Shown here: one piece after another, positions 51,779-64,000 of the stretch
Layout: each line of letters starts with the position of its first letter
Numbering within the stretch: position 1 is the stretch's first letter
Source of the DNA: Epiperipatus broadwayi
Lineage: Eukaryota > Onychophora > Udeonychophora > Euonychophora > Peripatidae
Assembly (NCBI GenBank): GCA_028023455.1
Contig: JAQFVV010000275.1
Span: forward strand, 374,001-438,000
Reading direction: 5' to 3'
Length of the DNA stretch: 64,000 nt
The notes under the pieces: generated by a model
The model's input: only the letters and a program-made list of their open reading frames with translations
What the model was told of the DNA's origin: nothing
The model's database searches: none
Made by a program: the position numbers and the translations under genes

Positions 51779-52772
51779 GTAGTAACTCTCTAGTCCATAA
51801 CCAAAAGAGTATTCAGATTAATGTCAGTTATATTTTATATTTTTGTATTACTATCGGATTATTGAATAAATGTTCATATATTTTTTTTTGTGATAATAAT
51901 AAATTATAGTCTTGTTAAAATTTGTTGTAGATTCATTTTTTTTTGTTTTTATATGCTAAATATAAGTGTTTGCACAATATTTGCAAAACCTTTTCTTGAG
52001 TCCGAAATCATTTCAAACCCTTAAAAACTTAATAGACCAGAGAAATAAATTTAAGCAGATCGGAATATGTCATTATATTTTAGTTTAATGATAATTATTT
52101 ATGGAGTTGAAAACTTAAGACTAAACATTCACCTTTGTGTAAAAAAAAAAAAAATGAATTTTTTTTCCAAACCATTAACTTTGGTTGCACATTATTCCAT
52201 TCCCATTTAGTTAAATTGTCTAAGTAATAAATCTTAGTTATATGATTGTGTTGTCATGGATGATGGAAGGACACAAAAAGCACCCTTGTCTTTTTATTAT
52301 TCTGACTGAGATTCTGGAAAAAAGGGCTGTGTTATTCAAAATTATACGTCATTATTGAATAGAATTATCATCTCTTTAAATAATATAGCAGTTGATATGA
52401 GAGATGAAGACACATTGAATTTAAGTAAAATAAATGTTTCCTATAGCCGACCAGAATGCCAGTCATATATGACAACACAATACCGCCGAGCATTTCCTTA
52501 CATGAAACAAAGAACCCTGAGATTAATATTATTATAATTATTCTTTAAATTAATAAGTGATCAATTATTGTTGTTAGTACAATCGTGGCATGGCTTAAGA
52601 GAATTGAATGTACAATTGTATTATATGAAAGTATTTTAGATCATATTGGAAAATTAGTGGATATGTTGCTTTATTTTTTTGGTTGCCTTAACAACAACCT
52701 GAAAATTTAGTGCAAACTAAACTAATAAATAATTACGAAAAAATAAACAGAGGATATTTTTTATTGGGTTAG

Positions 52773-53771
52773 AATATATATGTATACAATGGACAGCATT
52801 ACAGACAAGTTTTTGGTACTCCTATGGGCTCACCTATCTCAGGAGTAATAGCTGATTTATTCATGGAATATATAGAAACTCGTGCTTTAGAATCATCATC
52901 TTTAAAACCTCTCATTTGGCTCAGATACATAGATGACACTTTTGTCATATGGCAACATGGAAAAAATACATTAGATGATTTTTTCTTACATTTAAATAAT
53001 ATGCATCCTCATATTAAATTTACAATGGAGACAGAGTCTGATGGAAAACTCCCTTTTCTTGATGTTCTAGTCACCAGAACACCAAATAGTTTATCTTTTT
53101 CTATTTACAGAAAGGATACACACACAGACAGATATTTACATTTCCATTCTCATCATCACCCAACTCAGATAGTTTCTGTAGCCAAAACTCTTTTAAATAG
53201 AGCAATTAACCTTTCAGATGACACACATCTGAAAGAAGAAATAAATCATATTAATAGTGTTTTATTAGCAAATAGTTATAATTACAAATTTATAAAAAAA
53301 GCCTTATTTCAAGCCCAAAATAGACAAAATAGGAAAGAAAAAGATGATAAGTCAGCTATTAGGATTTGTGTTCCATATGTAAAAGGAACTACAGACAGTA
53401 TCGGACGTATATTAAAACGCTATAATATAGATACAGCATTTTCTGCTCATCAAAATATCAGCAATATTATAACCAAGCCTAAGGATTCAATCCCTCTTGA
53501 ATCTCATGGTGTCTATCAAATCTCATGTAAAAATTGTAAAGCTTCTTACATAGGTATGAGTAATCGTCGCATCAGTGTTAGGAGAGATGAGCATGCTAAT
53601 GCAGTTAAACAACACTCATCATCATCAGCACTCTCACTCCATACTATAGATTCAGGTCATAAAATAGATTTTTCTAGTACCAGGATCATATCCAGATGTG
53701 ATAATCTCTACCAATGCAAAATCAGAGAAGCCATTGAGATACTTAAAAGGCCAGATTGTATCAATAAGTGA
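52773..53771 (+). CDS. Penelope-like RT and GIY-YIG endonuclease (partial, open frame)
   Basis: The frame is open from the truncation to a TGA at 53769-53771, about 332 residues. RT motifs are YNGQHYRQVFGTPMGSP (start), LRYIDDTFVIW with the catalytic DD, and LPFLDVLVTR. A basic linker is followed by GVYQISCKNCKASYIG, the GIY-YIG signature with the CxxC insertion of animal PLEs. REAIEI carries the metal-binding Glu near the end. PLE enzymes copy RNA at a nicked site. The palm N-terminal part, including motif A, is missing, so the protein cannot be active even though no stop interrupts it. The intact frame suggests a younger insertion than the surrounding LTR element. Confidence 0.88.
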   Translation, partial: NIYVYNGQHYRQVFGTPMGSPISGVIADLFMEYIETRALESSSLKPLIWLRYIDDTFVIWQHGKNTLDDFFLHLNNMHPHIKFTMETESDGKLPFLDVLVTRTPNSLSFSIYRKDTHTDRYLHFHSHHHPTQIVSVAKTLLNRAINLSDDTHLKEEINHINSVLLANSYNYKFIKKALFQAQNRQNRKEKDDKSAIRICVPYVKGTTDSIGRILKRYNIDTAFSAHQNISNIITKPKDSIPLESHGVYQISCKNCKASYIGMSNRRISVRRDEHANAVKQHSSSSALSLHTIDSGHKIDFSSTRIISRCDNLYQCKIREAIEILKRPDCINK

Positions 53772-53924
53772 GATGATACGTGCAAACTTCCTCCTATTTG
53801 GAAAGATTTCTTTAAAAAACATTCTTAAATTTAACATTTTTGCTATTGGTGGGATTTTTTTAATGTTTTATTCAAACCAGTGATTGTAGCGCCTCTACAA
53901 CCATCTTTCTACCTTTTTATAACT

Positions 53925-53962
53925 CTGTGGATGGCTTGTGTGACCAAGTCGAAACGTCAGTA
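53925..53962 (+). ncRNA. Degenerate hammerhead-ribozyme-like motif in PLE tail
   Basis: GGATGG is followed by a stem GGCTT...AAGTC and then GAAACGTC. This recalls the CUGAUGA - stem II - GAAA core known in PLEs, but the first core box departs from consensus at two or three positions, so cleavage activity is doubtful. Confidence 0.35.
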
Positions 53963-54351
53963 TGTTGATATTAAAAGTTTTTAACACGGATGAACCCGCA
54001 AGATATGTATTTTATATATATATATATCATCTGCACACAATATGATAAATGAAATTCATCTATCATATTTCAATTTATTAAAATAAAATTATTAAAAAAT
54101 ATCTTTCATAATTAATTTCATTTGAAAATTATACATAAAATTCGCATATACATATGTATATAAAAGGAAAGTATGAAAAATAGTCAATTTTTTTGACTGG
54201 TAATTTTGTTGATTGATTATCAACATCTTTAAATTTGAAATGTCTTTTGTTTCTAGTCTAAAAATTTTTGAAAATCATTTTCTTTTAAAATATCATTGTT
54301 AATGAATTGATTCTTGACTTTTTGATTTTTAATCCAGGCAAAGTTATTACT

Positions 54352-54377
54352 TGCATCATCATCATCATCATCATCTT

Positions 54378-54440
<63 letters not shown>
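54352..54440. repeat. Compound microsatellite (ATC)n then (AAT)n
   Basis: About eight ATC units are followed by about twenty AAT/ATA units. Confidence 0.95.
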
Positions 54441-54442
<2 letters not shown>

Positions 54443-55444
54443 TAGACCTTAACCAATTCAAAATTATTCTATATATATATATCACTATCAGAGGTTGCTT
54501 TTAATTATAACATTTTAAAATTAATCTAGAAAGATTTTCAAATGTCTTTTAAAATTATTTTTAAAAATGTACTTTATAGAATACAACATGATGCATTTAT
54601 CTTTGGTTACTTGCATTGAGATACATCAGCATATGTATAATTTAATTCTTCAAACTTTCTCTTGGTGAGATAGGTATAGTCCAGAATTATCATCATCAAA
54701 AAAGATATAATCAGGTAATTTGTTGGCATTGATCAGTTTCCTTTTGTCTAGGGATGACAGACTTCAGGTAAGCTAGCTGTTTTCTAGAACACATTTGTAG
54801 TTATGAAACACAAAGAAGTTGGGCCATTTACCTCCATGTGAATTCAAACTCCACCATTGTGAACTATAGAGCTGTTTCTGCTATTATCCTTTTTGCATTC
54901 TTACATCTTCGTGATAGTTTTCTGTTCTGCTTTGGACTATTCTTCTATCCAACTATTCTGGCCAGTTATAATTAGTGCCAAGTATAGCAAACTATTAGCC
55001 AACTCTCCCTCCCCCATTTACTAGCCAAACTTATAATCTTTTTATCAACCCTTTTTATATTAGTCAGCTGGGATGACAAAAACACATTTATTAAAAACTG
55101 TTCTTAATTAAAAACTTTTTCATCTTTCTTGATTAAAAAAGGTTGATTTTTATTCACTTTAATCCTTTGGAATTTTATCAAAGTATGATTCTATTATGTT
55201 TTCAATATATATATATATAGTAGAGCATATACAAGCATTAATTAAAAGATTTCAAAGATAGATAATAGAAATTTTTATAATTATCAGAAACATGCTTTTA
55301 ATTTCAAAATCAGAATACAATTTTAATATTTATTTACACCTTTTTTAAATGTTTAATTTGTAATAAAATTTTATTTTAAATCCAGAATTATTTAATCTGT
55401 TGACTATGATTATTTTATCTACAAAAATTTTGTCTGTGTTTATT

Positions 55445-55460
55445 TTTACTTTTCCTTCAA

Positions 55461-55496
<36 letters not shown>

Positions 55497-55508
55497 TTGA
55501 AGGAAAAG

Positions 55509-55549
<41 letters not shown>
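55445..55549. repeat. Perfect palindrome around an (AT)n core, followed by more (AT)n
   Basis: TTTACTTTTCCTTCAAACTT at 55445 is the exact inverse of AAGTTTGAAGGAAAAGTAAA ending at 55512, with only AT alternation between. A second (AT)n run follows to 55549. The 68-nt palindrome could extrude a cruciform. Confidence 0.9.
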
Positions 55550-55552
<3 letters not shown>

Positions 55553-57396
55553 CACACACACTATGTTGTCATGTGGCATGTAGCAGTCCTGTTACAACTC
55601 CTCTGGGAAAAAAGGAAAATAGAAATTAAACACCTATCTAACAATATTTTACATATCCATGTATATTAAAACATAGTTCATATCTCAAATTATGTACACA
55701 TCAGTTGTATTAGATTCCTGACAGGTACCGAACAGCTAACAGAATGAATAGTGACCTGCAATTCTGAGATAGATAAAGAATTCAGCTATTGGACTTAAGT
55801 ACACAATGCACCATGAAAACCAAAAGTGCTACCTCAATTGAGACACTGTAAGCTACTACAACATATGAAAAGGATACTTCAAAATCTTTGCAAAGCTCTG
55901 CTCTCTTGGAAGAGCTGGAAAATACAAAACTATGTCCTGCTTCTTTTGAGTCTTATGTGCTGGGAAATATAAGCTATGCCTTGCTCTTTTTCTTGGAGAC
56001 TTAAAGGCTGGAATCATGGCAGGATTACATTACCTGTTCTATGATAAACAATATAAAATCAAAAAATGTGTTAGATCAAGTAGCCAAGATAGACTACACC
56101 TGAGATTTGCATGAAAAACATTGCATCAAGTCAATAACTAAAAATACAGCTAAACAAACTTCAAGAATCCAACACCCAATTCAGTCTCAAAAATTATTGA
56201 TTTTCTATTTAATTCTAAGCATGAACTTCTTTAAACATATATGAAAACTACTATTTTATAATTTATAATCATCAATACTATTGTCACATATTCCATATTA
56301 ATTTTTAAAATTAATTCTGCTTAAAATGCATACTTTATTTCTTTCTCAGTTGTGGTTGAGATCAAGTTGAATAATAATTTTGTAATGATGATCATCAATA
56401 TGTGATTATCATTGACCCTATGTTGGGCCATTGTTTATAATGATTGCCACCAGTACATGATCATCATCAGTCTCATTTAGGTAGTGATTTATAACAAGAT
56501 GGAGTAAATGGTATGAACCTGGGATGATGGAAAATCAACATCAACCCCAAAAATATATTATTCAATTAATAAAATTTAAAGTATAATATTTTGAGACTTA
56601 TTATGTTTAGCTCACCTTTGAGACTTAGAGGGTGACAAATATATGATATTGCCTAGCTTTCTTTGGAGATTTAGAGGCTGATAAATCAAAAAATATATGA
56701 TGAGGAACAGTGCTGAGATAAAAATTCTGAAGTGTCAATAAAACATGACAACTTCAAAACAATGAAACACTCTCCATTCATCATCTATATAGGTAGCAAC
56801 ATGATTAATCATTAATAAACTCATAACATTAATTTTGGTTTGTAACTATGTAGTGTTTTCCTATACATGCTTAATCAACAAAGCAAAAAATAGAATGATA
56901 TAATTTAATTCTGAACTCTGATATTTTTTAAACTATTCATTTATTGACATTGTTGGAATTTAGAGAATGAAATTTGCATCTAAATATTTAAATATGACTT
57001 GATGACACAATAATTCTGAAACTTCTATCAAACATTTAGTTTATCAAGAATGATCTTTCAATATTAAATTAAACATCATTATTAGATCTAGTACATTTCC
57101 CATGACTTTTTTTTACTATTGTTTTAGCATTTGAACTATGCAATTCAGTCTTTTTTTAAAAAACTAGTGATATTTTTTCAATGCTCAGTAAGTTCCCAAT
57201 TTTGTAGCATGTACTTTATCAATTATTTGTCCATTCTCCTCTATCTAGTACCCATTAACAAGTCCAGAGTCATCAACTTAGAGGCATCAAAGAAAGATTA
57301 AACTTTGCGTCTCTTTAAATATTTTTATAAATATTTTTAAATTAGTGTGCAAGCCATTACTCGGAATGACCTATAATGTTTTATTTATCATACAGT
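55550..57396. other. Unassigned DNA with weak short repeats
   Basis: No coding signal. Loosely repeated blocks of the type CTT-GGAGA-CTTA-AGGCTG occur at about 55930-56010 and 56615-56690, suggesting an old minisatellite or dispersed repeat. Confidence 0.35.
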
Positions 57397-57406
57397 AATT
57401 CTGATT

Positions 57407-60400
57407 ATGGCTGCAGAAAAGGAGGTTGCTATTAACTGTAAGGAGAGCATTTGATTCCTCTTGGAGACCTTAAGGGAACCAAGCAGGACAAATTTCTAAT
57501 GTCCACTCCAAACATTCTTGTTGTTGCAGCTGTTATTACTATGTGATTATTCATATAGTATATGGACATGGATGGGCTGCTCACCAACATGCATTAGCCA
57601 GCATAGTGAGTTTTTTGGCTTTTTATCTCTGAGTTTAAGTTCAAGAAACACCATGCCTTTCTTCTCAGTTGCTGATAAGGCAGAATCAATGTTTGTGTAA
57701 ATGATAAATATTTTTCCAATAGTTATGTACAAATATGACAGACAAAAAATAATGTATGGCCCTTATTCCCAGGAGATTGTAAAGTCAACAACCAAAGCAG
57801 CGGTTGGTGGCTGAAGATGGAGGGTGCTAATAATCCCCTGATTGTGGACTGCCATTTGATGATGAATTTTTATTTAGGTTCTTACAACTGTAGATCAATT
57901 TCAAGTGAAGGAAGATTACAAGAATTAGAAGAACTATCTTGTATTAAATGGGACATTATTGGACTTTGTGAAGTTAGAAGAAAAGGTGATGAGACAATTG
58001 ATTTAAAAAGTGGACATGTATTCTATTATAAAGGCAGAAATATTGGAAATACAAGGGAGTACAATTCATTATAAATAAAAAGTGGAAGAACAACATTGTG
58101 GAGATTGATGGCATATCAGACCGAATGACAAGATTAGTTATACAACTTAACAGCAGATATCAAATGCAGATAATTAAGGTTTATCCAACAAGGTCTCATA
58201 GAGATGAAGTAGTAGAAGATATTTATATGGAATGTACAAAAGGCTTTTGATCAGAGTAAACACCATTTTAAAATTGTTATGGGAGACTTTAATGCTAGAA
58301 TTGTTAAATAAATGAAAGATGAAAGTGTTGTATGTAATTTTGGTTATGGTAATAGAAATGAGAGAGGACATAGACTTGTGGAGTTTGCAGAAAAAAACTT
58401 TATATTATGAATTCTTTTTTTGAGAAAAATGTTAAAAGGAAATAGACATGGAATTATAGCAAATGCAGGTGCAGCAGAATTGGATTATATTTTGACTAAT
58501 AAAAAATACATATTTCAAGATTGTAATGTTCTTAATAAATTTAATACAGGAAGTGGTCATCAATTAGTAAGATATAAGATATGTATTAATGCAAAACTAG
58601 AGAGACAAACATTAAAAAAAATATTTATGATTGATATTCCTAATCTTCAGAAACATTGTAATGAATTTAAATTAGACCTTAAAATATGTTTCAAGTATTA
58701 GTAGATTTTGAACATGATTCAGATTTGAATGAAATTAATATGAAAATGACTGATACACTTTTAAAAAATGCAACAAAGATAACTAGTAGAAAAAAGCAGC
58801 AATTGAACAATAAAATTTCTACTGAGACTAGCGAATTTATAAAGAAAAGAAGGAATATGAAGATATACAAAAATGATGCGGTAAAAAGAATTGAAATATC
58901 TCAAATTTTGTAAAATGGTGTGGAAAAGAGTAGAAAATGATATAATAAGTATAACTCAAAACTAGCATGGAAAGCTGTAGAAGAGAATAAAAGTCTCAAG
59001 AATGTAAAACAACATTTTGGTATTGGTAGGAAATTTATATCTGCAATAAGAAAAAAAAAGATGGAATTATTTCTAAAAAGAGAGATGACATCATGAAATG
59101 GGGAGAAGATTTCTTTCAAGAATTATATAGTAATAAAGAACAAGTACCTCCTATATCTATTACATCTTTGGAAGAAGTGAGACATTCAATTAAATGTATA
59201 AAGAAAGAAAAAGCTCCAGGTAATGATGGAATTATAATTGATATATTAAAAGAAGCAGGTGAAAAAATAGAATTTTTTTTAGCAAAGTTATATACCAAAT
59301 ATCTAAATGATAAAGATATACCAGATGACTGGAAGAATGCAATGTTACTATTATAATTTAAAACAAGTGATAAAGAAAATATTAAAAATTACAGATCTAT
59401 CAACATTTTATCAGTTTTATATAAAATTTTTATCAAGATAATTATAACCTGTCTACAGAAAACATTGGATTTCCACTAACACCAATAGAACAAGCTGGAT
59501 TTAAAAGTGGGCTTAACACAGTAGATCATATCCAGGTAATGACAGAAGTTATAAAAAGGACAAATGAATATAAGTTGCCATTATGCTTTGGATTTGTAGA
59601 TTATGAAAAGGCATTTGATTCTATAAACTTTTTTTCAGTGATTAAAGCATTGGATCATCAAGGTATAGATCCAGGATATTATCATATTTTAAAGAATATT
59701 TATAAAAATGCAACAGCAACAATTAAATTACATAATGATACTGGGAAAGTCAACATTGAGAAAGATGTAAGAGAGGGTGACTCCATATCAAAAACTTTTT
59801 ACAGCAGTGCTGCAAGAAGTATTTGGTAGATTAAAATGGAAAGCTAAACAAGAGAAAGTAAATGGAGATTATTTAAGTCATTTAGATTTTGAAGATGATG
59901 TTGTTTTTGCAAATAATGCTTTAGAGCTGCAGAAAATGTTGCAAGAGTTATCAGATGAAAGTAGGATTAAGGAGAGATGCATGTTGGGAGTAACAAGAAG
60001 AGATGAATTTTCTCAAAATGTGAAAATAAAGATTGATTATGATGAGTTAGAAGAAATAACTACCTTGGTCAGAGTATGAATACAAATGGAAACATAATAG
60101 ATGAAATTAATCATAGAATTAAACTTGGTTGGAGTGCTTAATCATAGAATTAAACTTGGTACTAAAAGAAAATATGCCTATGTGTTTGAAAAGGAAGGTT
60201 TTTAATAAACATGTTTTACCAGTTTTTATTTATGGATCTGAGACTTGGACACTTAATAGAATAGTAATACAGAGACTTCAGACCATTCAAAGAAGTATGG
60301 AGAGATGCATGTTGGGAGTAACAAGAAGAGATCAAAAATGCAACATATTGGTAAGAGAACTAACATGTATTACTGACCTCATTCAAAAAATTAAAAGGCT

Positions 60401-60642
60401 GAAGTGGAGTTGGGATGTAACATATTGCTAGAAGAAATGATAATAGATGGACAATAAAAATCTTAAACTGGATTCCAAGAGATTGTAAAAGACCCAGAAA
60501 GAGATCACATGTGAGATGGATAGATGAAATAAGAAAGTGCAGAGGTGATGTGGAGAAGAGAAACTAAAGATCAAAGAAAATGGATTGAACTTGGAGAGAC
60601 CTTCATCCTGCAGTGGATTGATAATGGTTGATGATGATGATG
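57407..60642 (+). mobile_element. RTE-type non-LTR retrotransposon, copy 2
   Basis: Flanked by a perfect 10-bp target-site duplication, AATTCTGATT, at 57397-57406 and 60643-60652. It starts ATGGCTGCAGAAA and ends in TGATGATGATGATG. It is collinear with copy 1 (31898-35190) over its full length, with an intact 5' leader, so it is a full-length insertion. It has many more stops and frame changes than copy 1, plus an internal rearrangement near 59971. Confidence 0.92.
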
Positions 60643-63600
60643 AATTCTGATTCATGTTTTTGAAAAAAATGAATATTTCATTTTGTGCTTTCTAGTTCTA
60701 CTTTTTACTCTCATCTTCATATGAGTGCTTGAACATAATTTTTTATTGGATCATTTACTTAGTTTAATTATTTGTCTTAGTTTTGGATTTCTCTTTTCTT
60801 GTTCTCTAAATATTAATCTAGGTAGTTTACTGGTACTTTTATTATTTACCTTAACAAAGAAATGTCTTTTATAGTTTACTTTATTAAAGTGATCTTGTTG
60901 ATCATCCATTTTTTAAATTTTTAAATAACTGAATTCATTTTTAAATTATATATTTCTTGACTCTTACCCTTATTATGTGTGAACTCAGATGCACAATCAA
61001 CTTTAATGCATGTATTACCCTCTAAATATTAAGCCAACAAACATCACATGATCACCATTTCTTATGCTTGTTGTTAACTGTTATTAAAACAGGCAAAACT
61101 CTATATGTATTTCTATTCAGTGCAAGCTAGAGTAATCAATGGATGCCAGAAGACTTGTGAATAAAATCCCCATCTAGTTCCTACTTATCCAATATCCTCA
61201 GACTAGTTTCTGGCCTGTGGCCTTTGGCAATGAGGAGCTTTGGATCTGAGAGCACTGCATCTACATCTTAGGATTTAATGCAACCCTCCAGCAAATACTT
61301 TTTCTATCTACTTAACTACAAAACTATGAGGCTTAAATTGAAAACATCATAATATTTTCAATCCAAGCTCACCAGATTATGTAGTCATATTGGTCTGAAC
61401 TCAGTTCAGTACCTATACATTTTGGTGTCTTTGGTTCCCCAATGACCATAGCCACCACTATCCTATTAGGCAGGATCATCCTTAAGCCAAAAAAACATCA
61501 CACAATCACAATTTCTTATGCTGGTTCTTAACTGTTATTAAACAGGCAAAACACTATACGTATTACCATTCAGTGCAAGTCAGAGTAATCAATGGATGCC
61601 AGAAGGCTTGTGCATAAAATTTCCATCTAGTGCCTATTCATTCAATATCAGACTTGTTTTTGGCTTGTGGGCTTAATCATAATCAGTGCCTATATAAGCT
61701 CGTGAGCCTGGATTGAAAATATTATGGTATTTTCAATTTAAGTCTCATAGTTTTTTAGTTTAGTAGAGATAAAAGATGGCTGCTGGAGGGTTGCATTAGA
61801 TCCTAAGATCTATGTGCAGGGCTCTGTGATTCAAGGCTCCTCACTGATGAGCCAGAAACTAGTCTGAGGATATTGGATGAGTAGGCACTAGATGGGGATT
61901 TTATGCACAAGCTTTCTGGCATCCATTGATTATTCTGGATTGCACTGAGTGGCAATACATATAGAGAATTGTGTCTCTAAACCTTCTATGTTAAAATTAT
62001 TCAGATTATCAACATACAAAACATTTTTAACTAATGCAGCTCACTAGCTTTATTTGCTTCATCTATCACAACATTTTCATTATTTACCCAAATCTCATTT
62101 ATCAGCTGCTCTTTATCATCTTTTGTTTCTATAAACAAATTTTTCATTTGTTCTCTCAGTTTTTTATTCTGTTTTTTCATTTGGTCTGTAAATTCTATGA
62201 ACATATTTCTTTAGTTTCTGTATTTTGTTTAAACATGCTTCCCATGTTCTCTTTAATTTGTGTAAACATGATCATGACAATGTTTTTAAACTCATTATCA
62301 TGAGTCTCAGTTTTAATTTTCTGAGCCTCCGTTTTTGTTTTAGCTCTGATAATCATCTAAATAATTTATATAAACAAAATTAGCTACTCACTTTATTTTA
62401 AAATGTATATAAAGTCTTTAATATTTCTTGTGTTTCTTTAAGGTTGTTTTCTATTCCCTGATGTCAGTTGCATGATGGTGCTATTTTTAGGTCAATTCCT
62501 AGAAATATACTGTTTCAGTGGCCTACACCCAACCTCAGAGGCTTCTTACGGTGAAACACAAAAAAGTGCTCGTAGCAGCCTCAGCCAACCTAAGACGCTT
62601 CTTTCTATGATAAAACACAGAAAGAGTCCCTGCCGGTCTGGTTTTTTTCTATGCTAAAAGCACAGACAAATGCCTTTATTGGCTGCCATAGTTGGTTGTG
62701 TTATTAACTTTATTGTAATGCTAGAATGTCTATTTCCTCTATAATTTGGTGTGAGAGTTTGTGGATTTTAGCGTGTCATAATTATTTAAAATTTCATTAC
62801 AAAGGTATTTTTTTCAAGTTCTCTAACCTACTGCTACATTGTAACTTTATTAACAATGCCCTGAAGGTTCCATTACGAATGGGTAACCCTCAAAAATTGC
62901 TTTTAAGGGTGCAGAATGGCATCACACGAAAAATAACGTCTTCGCGAGAATTCGTCTGTGACAAGTTACTTTTTATATATATATATATATATGCACAAAC
63001 AAAAACAACTCAGTGTCTGATTATTAGTAATTACTTGCCCCAAAAAAGAAAATTAGTTGGGTATTATTTTTTTTTACATTTACTCTTTAAATAAGATTAG
63101 TTTTTATATTTACATACTAACAAAAACAATCCGCTTTCTGATTCATTACTGTCCAAAAAAAAATGCAACATAGTCGAGTATCATTTTGAAATGTAGTATT
63201 TAAAGAATGGTACTTTTTATATATACACACTAACAAAAACCACACTTTCTGATTAATTACTGTCCAAAAACAAAAAAAAAGAAGCAAATTAGTTGGGTAT
63301 CATTTGTAAATTTAACAAGAATGTAGCAATTTTGTGTAAATTGAAAAAAAAAGTATAATTGTGTCTTATTTTCCATTAAAAAAATACCATAACTTTTGAG
63401 AGATACACACAAACAAAAACAACCAATTTTATGATTAAGAATTACTGTCCAAAAACCATCAATTATTCAGTATCATTTTTAAATTAATGTGAATTTCTAA
63501 TTTTTTTTTTAAAATCATAATATTATTTACTGTAGTTCCTCTAATTTCCTATTACAAAATCTAAAAAATCCGATATTTATATAGAATCACAGGCCCTGCC

Positions 63601-64000
63601 TGGAATTGTAATATGTATGTGTTTTTGATTGGCAACAATGCCATCAAACGGCTGGCACGAGGGAGTAGAAAACAATCTTCTTTAATAACTAGAATTTTCA
63701 CCCTCCTTTCCATTTCTAGAACTGCAAGGTACTTTAATGTTCTCTTTCAAGATAATTTTATTTGACCTATATGTGATTACAAAAAAAATAAAAATAAAAA
63801 AATAACAAGAAATAACTAGACGAGGTTACAGGGTGGTATATACAAAGAAGAAATGATTCAAAAGTCAGTAGAATATAACCTGTGGATGCAAGGTGAATAT
63901 TAATCATCTAGTCTATAACGAAATACCTTTGTTAGTAAACCCTGTTTTGGCAAGTTATGGTTGGAGGGTTTTATCAAATCATAATAAGGTACTTTAATGT

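Larger units (their letters stand above)
48446..52772 (+). repeat. 3' long direct repeat (putative LTR) of element B
   Basis: From about 48870 onward it matches the 5' repeat at 38320-42147; the first 425 bases have their partner inside the assembly gap. It begins with TGTAACC after a purine tract and carries the same TATA motif at 51184. Its length of at least 4.3 kb is far above the few hundred bases to about 1.5 kb usual for insect Ty3-type LTRs. The copies differ by many small indels and substitutions, so the insertion is old or the assembly is noisy. It is cut on the right by the PLE at 52773. Confidence 0.65.
52773..53990 (+). mobile_element. 5'-truncated Penelope-like element
   Basis: Contains the C-terminal half of a PLE RT and a complete GIY-YIG domain, followed by a non-coding tail with a TTGTAG/CTACAA hairpin (53884-53900) and a CGAAACGTC motif (53950), as in PLE ends. 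The 5' edge abuts the end of the element B repeat homology. No target-site duplication could be fixed because the flanks are AT-rich. Confidence 0.8.

Overview
The window reads as AT-rich repetitive DNA from an invertebrate animal nucleus. No bacterial-style operons, rRNA or convincing host protein-coding exons were found. Every coding signal I can name belongs to a transposable element: Ty3-type LTR retrotransposons, RTE-type and older non-LTR retrotransposons, and Penelope-like elements (PLEs) with GIY-YIG endonucleases. There are also a hAT-type non-autonomous transposon, foldback elements and microsatellites. The mix of RTE elements with (TGA)n tails, GIY-YIG PLEs and tRNA-like foldback inserts fits an arthropod or mollusc genome. 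The exact organism cannot be fixed from sequence alone. A run of exactly 500 N (37820-38319) shows this is a scaffold, and many coding breaks are single-base shifts, so some may be assembly errors.

Layout. 1-4814: internal part of a broken Ty3-type LTR element (A): gag, protease, reverse transcriptase (RT), RNase H, integrase, followed by a possible LTR with a TATA box at 5486. 7.8-18.0 kb: five decayed non-LTR fragments in AT-rich DNA. 18-25.9 kb: no recognisable gene. 25.9-29.9 kb: PLE debris including a palindromic PLE 3' end around a GIY-YIG gene fragment, a foldback insert with target-site duplication inside an old LINE remnant, and a 0.47 kb direct duplication. 31466-35694: a hAT-type MITE with terminal inverted repeats and a perfect 8-bp target-site duplication, split by a nearly full-length RTE element (31898-35190). 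36094-37372: a second putative terminal-inverted-repeat element. 38320-52772: a second Ty3-type element (B), bracketed by two direct repeats of about 4 kb that are best read as unusually long LTRs. Its Gag begins with a long coiled-coil region containing an 18-codon repeat. 52773-53990: a 5'-truncated PLE (RT plus GIY-YIG), abutting the end of the homology between the two repeats. 57407-60642: a second RTE copy with a 10-bp target-site duplication and an internally transposed 34-nt patch. 61.0-63.5 kb: a large inverted/direct repeat complex, a minus-strand coiled-coil coding fragment and a minisatellite.

Elements A and B encode the same protein order (Gag, protease, RT, RNase H, integrase) and are clearly related in Gag and integrase, but both are inactivated. 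RTE copies 1 and 2 are one family, each with different lost catalytic residues. The features best supported from sequence alone are the two target-site-duplication-bounded insertions, the nested hAT/RTE arrangement, the 10.5 kb-spaced long direct repeats and the PLE coding fragments.
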